Below, piece after piece: positions 14,476 to 16,640 of a stretch of DNA of 16,640 nt. Made by a program: the position numbers and the translations under genes. Each line of letters begins with the position of its first letter. The first letter of the stretch is position 1. The DNA comes from Bacteroidales bacterium (GTDB lineage: Bacteria > Bacteroidota > Bacteroidia > Bacteroidales > Bacteroidaceae), in contig SFID01000040.1 in NCBI GenBank assembly GCA_004555425.1, forward strand, positions 1-16,640, read 5' to 3'. The notes below the pieces were generated by a model, which was not told the origin of the DNA, ran no database searches, and was given only the letters and a program-made list of their open reading frames with translations.

Positions 14476-14491
14476 TTCCCTATAGAGCACC

Positions 14492-14989
14492 ATGAGACAA
14501 ATCGACTTCAGATACGACCTGTTGCCCTTGAAGAACCGACTCTTCAGGCTCGCACTCCGCATCACGCTTGACCACGCCGAAGCCGAGGACATCGTGGAGG
14601 ACACCCTGCTGCGCGTATGGAGCAAGCGCGACGAAATGGAGGAGGTCGTAAACCTCGAAGCCTACTGCTTGACCATCTGTCGTAACCTCGCCCTTGACCG
14701 CAGCGCCAAGATGGAAGCGCAAAACGTCTCGCTCGATGCACAGCCCTACGACACCGTGGACCTCAGTCCCGACCCGCAGGCGCAAATGGAGCAGGCCGAA
14801 CGCCTCGAAATGGTCAAACACCTCTTTGACAGCCTGCCCGAACGACAACGTACCGTTCTCCAACTGCGCGACATTGAAGGCAAGACCGTTCGCGAAACGG
14901 CGGACATTATGCAGACTACCGAAGAAAACATCAAGGTGATGCTTCACCGCGCACGACAAGCACTACGCCAACGTTTCCTCGCACAGTAA
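14492..14989 (+). CDS. RNA polymerase sigma factor, ECF (sigma-70 family)
   Basis: A 165-residue two-domain ECF sigma factor. Region 2 spans about 9-75, with the core-binding and -10 recognition stretch AEAEDIVEDTLLRVW (29-43). An acidic linker follows (about 80-105). Region 4 covers about 107-162, with LPERQRTVLQLRDIEGKTV (115-133) leading into a helix-turn-helix (131-155) that reads the -35 element. It starts at the ATG at 14492 without Shine-Dalgarno. Next in the operon are a single-pass protein in the anti-sigma position (37-bp gap) and a secreted DUF4252 protein, so activity is likely set by an envelope signal. No TonB receptor or FecR-type gene is next to it, which argues against the iron/glycan-uptake type. 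Confidence 0.95.
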   Translation: MRQIDFRYDLLPLKNRLFRLALRITLDHAEAEDIVEDTLLRVWSKRDEMEEVVNLEAYCLTICRNLALDRSAKMEAQNVSLDAQPYDTVDLSPDPQAQMEQAERLEMVKHLFDSLPERQRTVLQLRDIEGKTVRETADIMQTTEENIKVMLHRARQALRQRFLAQ

Positions 14990-15026
14990 CCGCTCACACC
15001 TATTCAAGAATCTCAACCATCCGATT

Positions 15027-15560
15027 ATGGACTACAAATACATCGAACAACTGCTGGAACGCTACTGGGAAGCCAATACGACTCCCCAAGAGGAGAATAT
15101 TCTCCGCGCATTCTTCAGCCAAGATATGCTGCCCGAACACCTCGCGCAGTATCAGCCGCTGTTCGTGTACGAACAAACAGCCGCCAACGAACAGCCCCTT
15201 GGCGATGACTTCGACCGCAGAATGCTTGAACGCATCGGTCAAGGCACCACCGAGGCCGAAAAGAAAGTGGTGGTCAAGGCACAACGCATCACTATGGCCT
15301 CGCGCCTGCGACCACTCTTCCGAGCAGCCGCCGCCGTGGCCATCGTAGCCGTACTGGGAACGGCCGCACAAACCGCTTTCCGCCAAGCCGAACAAACCAA
15401 CGAGGCCTGGGACTACAACTCGGCCAGTTATGCCGATACCTATCAGCATCCCGAAGAAGCACTCGACGCTCTCGATGCCGGATTGGCCGAAATCAGCGAT
15501 ATGCTCAACGCCACCGCACCCACCGACTCCCTTGCCAAAGAAGAGGAAGCACAACCTTAA
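15027..15560 (+). CDS. Putative anti-sigma factor, single-pass membrane protein
   Basis: A 177-residue protein that I recognise only by its position and shape. An N-terminal cytoplasmic part (1-95; begins MDYKYIEQLLERYWE) has an acidic helical stretch of the kind found in proteins encoded beside ECF sigma factors in Bacteroidales. One hydrophobic segment (about 98-116, Ala/Val-rich) probably crosses the inner membrane. The periplasmic part (117-177) is short and acidic. No zinc-binding HxxxCxxC motif is visible, so it is not a classic ZAS anti-sigma. Twelve bases separate it from the DUF4252 gene. The anti-sigma role is inferred from context and topology. Confidence 0.8.
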   Translation: MDYKYIEQLLERYWEANTTPQEENILRAFFSQDMLPEHLAQYQPLFVYEQTAANEQPLGDDFDRRMLERIGQGTTEAEKKVVVKAQRITMASRLRPLFRAAAAVAIVAVLGTAAQTAFRQAEQTNEAWDYNSASYADTYQHPEEALDALDAGLAEISDMLNATAPTDSLAKEEEAQP

Positions 15561-15572
15561 CACCCACCTACC

Positions 15573-16049
15573 ATGAGACAGATTCTGCTCACGCTGCTTC
15601 TCGTCGTTGGATTCCCCTTCTCGGCACTGGCTCAACAGGAGCGCGACTTCGCATCGCAATATATGCACCTCTACAACAACGAAAATGGCAGCCTCACCTG
15701 CAACACCGTCAGCCCACTCATGATGCAGCGCATCCTGCAACTGGACGAAGTGGAAAACGACGAAGAGGCCCACCGACTGATTAGCCAGATAAAAAGCATA
15801 CAGATACTCACCGCCAAAGACCCAACGGCCTACGCACAACACTTCGAGCAAGCCAAAGAACTGGCCGACAGCAATAGCAAACGCTACCAGCCCTACCGCG
15901 CAAACAACCTCAGCGCCATCTATTTCCGACAAAAGAAGAAGGTCATCGTTGAAATCGTCTTCATCAGCCAACAACGCCACACCTTCAGCATCATCAGCAT
16001 CACTGGAAACATGACGCAAGACTTCATCAAACAATTGGCACACATATAA
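15573..16049 (+). CDS. DUF4252 domain-containing secreted protein
   Basis: A 158-residue exported protein. A Sec signal peptide covers residues 1-20 (cleavage after ALA, before QQ). The mature part matches the DUF4252 family as I recognise it, with DFASQYMHLYNNENGSLTC near the start (25-43) and a C-terminal beta-rich segment (IVEIVFISQQRHTFSIISITG, seen as alternating hydrophobics). No cysteine lipobox is present, so it is periplasmic or outer-membrane-associated rather than a lipoprotein. Function is unknown. As the last gene of the sigma operon it may be a product or a sensor of the envelope condition that the sigma factor answers. Confidence in the family is fairly high; confidence in the role is low. 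Confidence 0.85.
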   Translation: MRQILLTLLLVVGFPFSALAQQERDFASQYMHLYNNENGSLTCNTVSPLMMQRILQLDEVENDEEAHRLISQIKSIQILTAKDPTAYAQHFEQAKELADSNSKRYQPYRANNLSAIYFRQKKKVIVEIVFISQQRHTFSIISITGNMTQDFIKQLAHI

Positions 16050-16248
16050 TACGAACATACAGCCCGCCGAAACGCGGCTCGGGCAAGCGGCAAAACGATT
16101 GTCGCCCAGAAAGTGAACAATCTCACTTGCTCTATTAAAACACCCACACACACCGAAACCGCCACAAAGCCCGAGAGGGCCTCGGGCAACAAAAAAGGTT
16201 TCAGTTCTCTCAAAACAATCGTCCAGCGGGACAACCAGACAGATAAAC
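16050..16248 (+). other. Long 3' untranslated region with two further hairpins
   Basis: Between the DUF4252 stop and the terminator lie 199 bp without a gene. Two hairpins lack T-tracts: 16062-16084 (GCCCG-CCG / CGG-CGGGC with a 2-nt bulge) and 16169-16187 (GCCCGAG / CTCGGGC, 5-nt loop). It may simply be the 3' UTR of the sigma operon. Confidence 0.45.
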
Positions 16249-16288
16249 GGGGAAGCCTCCACCACGGAGTGCCTCCCCTTTTATTTTT
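16249..16288 (+). terminator. Rho-independent terminator of the sigma operon
   Basis: GGGGAAGC-CTCC (16249-16260) pairs with GGAG-T-GCCTCCCC (16266-16278), with one mismatch and one bulged T around a 5-nt loop. A T-rich tail TTTTATTTTT follows (16279-16288). It lies 200 bp beyond the last gene. Confidence 0.85.
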
Positions 16289-16289
16289 C

Positions 16290-16366
16290 GGAAGCCTGCG
16301 GCTTCCTAGTTTCAACGGTCGCTTTGCTCCCTAGTTTCAGCGGAAGCCTGTGGCTTCCTAGTTTCA
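16290..16366 (+). repeat. Modular hairpin array C directly after a terminator
   Basis: Hairpins lie at 16290-16306 (GGAAGCC-TGC-GGCTTCC), 16317-16331 (GGTCGC-TTT-GCTCCC, imperfect) and 16342-16358 (GGAAGCC-TGT-GGCTTCC). Each is followed by TAGTTTCA (16307, 16332, 16359). It starts one base after the terminator T-tract and lacks the closing module seen in arrays A and B. Confidence 0.85.
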
Positions 16367-16383
16367 ACGTAACTACTCAGGTC

Positions 16384-16467
16384 GTTTTTTGTTCGAAAAA
16401 ACCAGTTTGGCTGGGAGGTAATTGTGGGTGGAATGATGCTGTCTGTGCGTCCCTAGCCAGCAAACTG
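16384..16467 (+). other. Potentially structured stretch (two abutting stems)
   Basis: GTTTTTT (16384-16390) pairs with AAAAAAC (16396-16402) over a 5-nt loop. Immediately after, CAGTTTG (16403-16409) pairs with CAAACTG (16461-16467). The inner pairing can be extended either by CTGG (16411-16414) with CCAG (16457-16460) or by GGGA (16413-16416) with TCCC (16450-16453). It matches no riboswitch or ncRNA family that I recognise. It could be a small RNA or leader, or chance pairing. Confidence 0.35.
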
Positions 16468-16560
16468 AATTGCGCCCATCGCCCTCTCGTAAGCCAACCT
16501 GCAAAGCCCGCCTCGTAATATAACACCTGCCAGAGGCTCGCGTGTGCAAAACTCGTCTTT

Positions 16561-16608
16561 TAACATTTCATAGAATGTTGCGAAATGTTAAAGCGATTTG
16601 CATTTCGC
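16561..16608 (+). promoter_or_regulatory. Cluster of CATTTC half-sites (candidate operator)
   Basis: TAACATTTC (16561-16569) and GAAATGTTA (16582-16590) form a perfect 9-bp inverted repeat. GCGAAATG (16580-16587) and CATTTCGC (16601-16608) form an overlapping 8-bp one. The three half-sites are spaced about 18-19 bp centre to centre, and the last lies inside the promoter spacer, so a repressor there could block polymerase. The regulator is unknown. Confidence 0.55.
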
Positions 16609-16628
16609 GGAAAAATGTATTATCTTTG
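16597..16628 (+). promoter_or_regulatory. Strong Bacteroidetes promoter facing off the right edge
   Basis: TTTG (16597-16600) and TATCTTTG (16621-16628) match the -33 and -7 elements with a 20-bp spacer, the best promoter match in the window. Its gene begins beyond 16640. Confidence 0.75.
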
Positions 16629-16640
16629 TACTAGCGAAGA

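Noticed and set aside
15000..16265. Minus-strand frame of 421 codons opposite the sigma operon
   Set aside because: Antisense to two well-formed genes with signal peptide and membrane segment; low-complexity composition and no domain.
16373..16560. Cobalamin riboswitch or tRNA-like element
   Set aside because: The conserved box sequences of B12 riboswitches and a cloverleaf with a T-arm could not be found; only the simple stems reported above are visible.

Overview
The window looks like a chromosomal segment of a GC-rich member of the Bacteroidales, most likely Prevotellaceae or a close relative. Four points support this. Two spots match the Bacteroidetes promoter pattern (TTTG about 20 bp before TAnnTTTG), most clearly at the right edge. 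The gene starts have no Shine-Dalgarno sequence. There is an ECF sigma / anti-sigma-like / DUF4252 operon. The THUMP-like methyltransferase and the DUF2723 (TMEM260-like, GT117) membrane protein are families common in this phylum. The genus call is inference. Ten protein genes are supported, and no tRNA, rRNA, CRISPR array or transposase gene is seen.

Layout. Positions 1-605 hold no convincing gene, only layered repeats. Positions 606-6470 encode a heavy-metal RND efflux system in the order adaptor (His-rich lipoprotein), CusA/CzcA-type pump, TolC-type outer-membrane channel. The adaptor and pump genes are separated by 336 bp made almost entirely of repeats. A class I fumarase (6532-8172) follows and ends at a 20-bp-stem hairpin terminator. 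Convergent to it on the minus strand are a NodB-type polysaccharide deacetylase (8444-9055) and, upstream of that, a 1230-residue DUF2723 membrane glycosyltransferase (9278-12970). A THUMP-like SAM methyltransferase (13248-14345) diverges from the latter. Next comes an ECF sigma operon (14492-16049: sigma factor, single-pass anti-sigma-like protein, secreted DUF4252 protein) with an ECF-type promoter and a strong terminator. The right edge holds more repeats, a potentially structured stretch and a strong promoter-operator for a gene outside the window.

The most unusual content is between the genes. Three distinct small-repeat families recur. (1) Modular arrays of short hairpins whose stems differ but whose loop form (C-TNN-G) and trailing linker TAGTTTCA are conserved (1-98, 1785-1943, 16290-16366). 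(2) Arrays in which CTAG, normally a rare tetranucleotide in bacteria, recurs at exactly 9-bp steps (503-538, 8309-8411, 13129-13195). (3) Heptamer arrays (CTAAYTC, or its complement) that in two cases run right up to a start codon (2026-2112 before the RND pump, 13206-13240 before the methyltransferase). All three families occur in or beside the efflux locus. This repeat system is the best candidate for something undescribed. Its function cannot be decided from one window.
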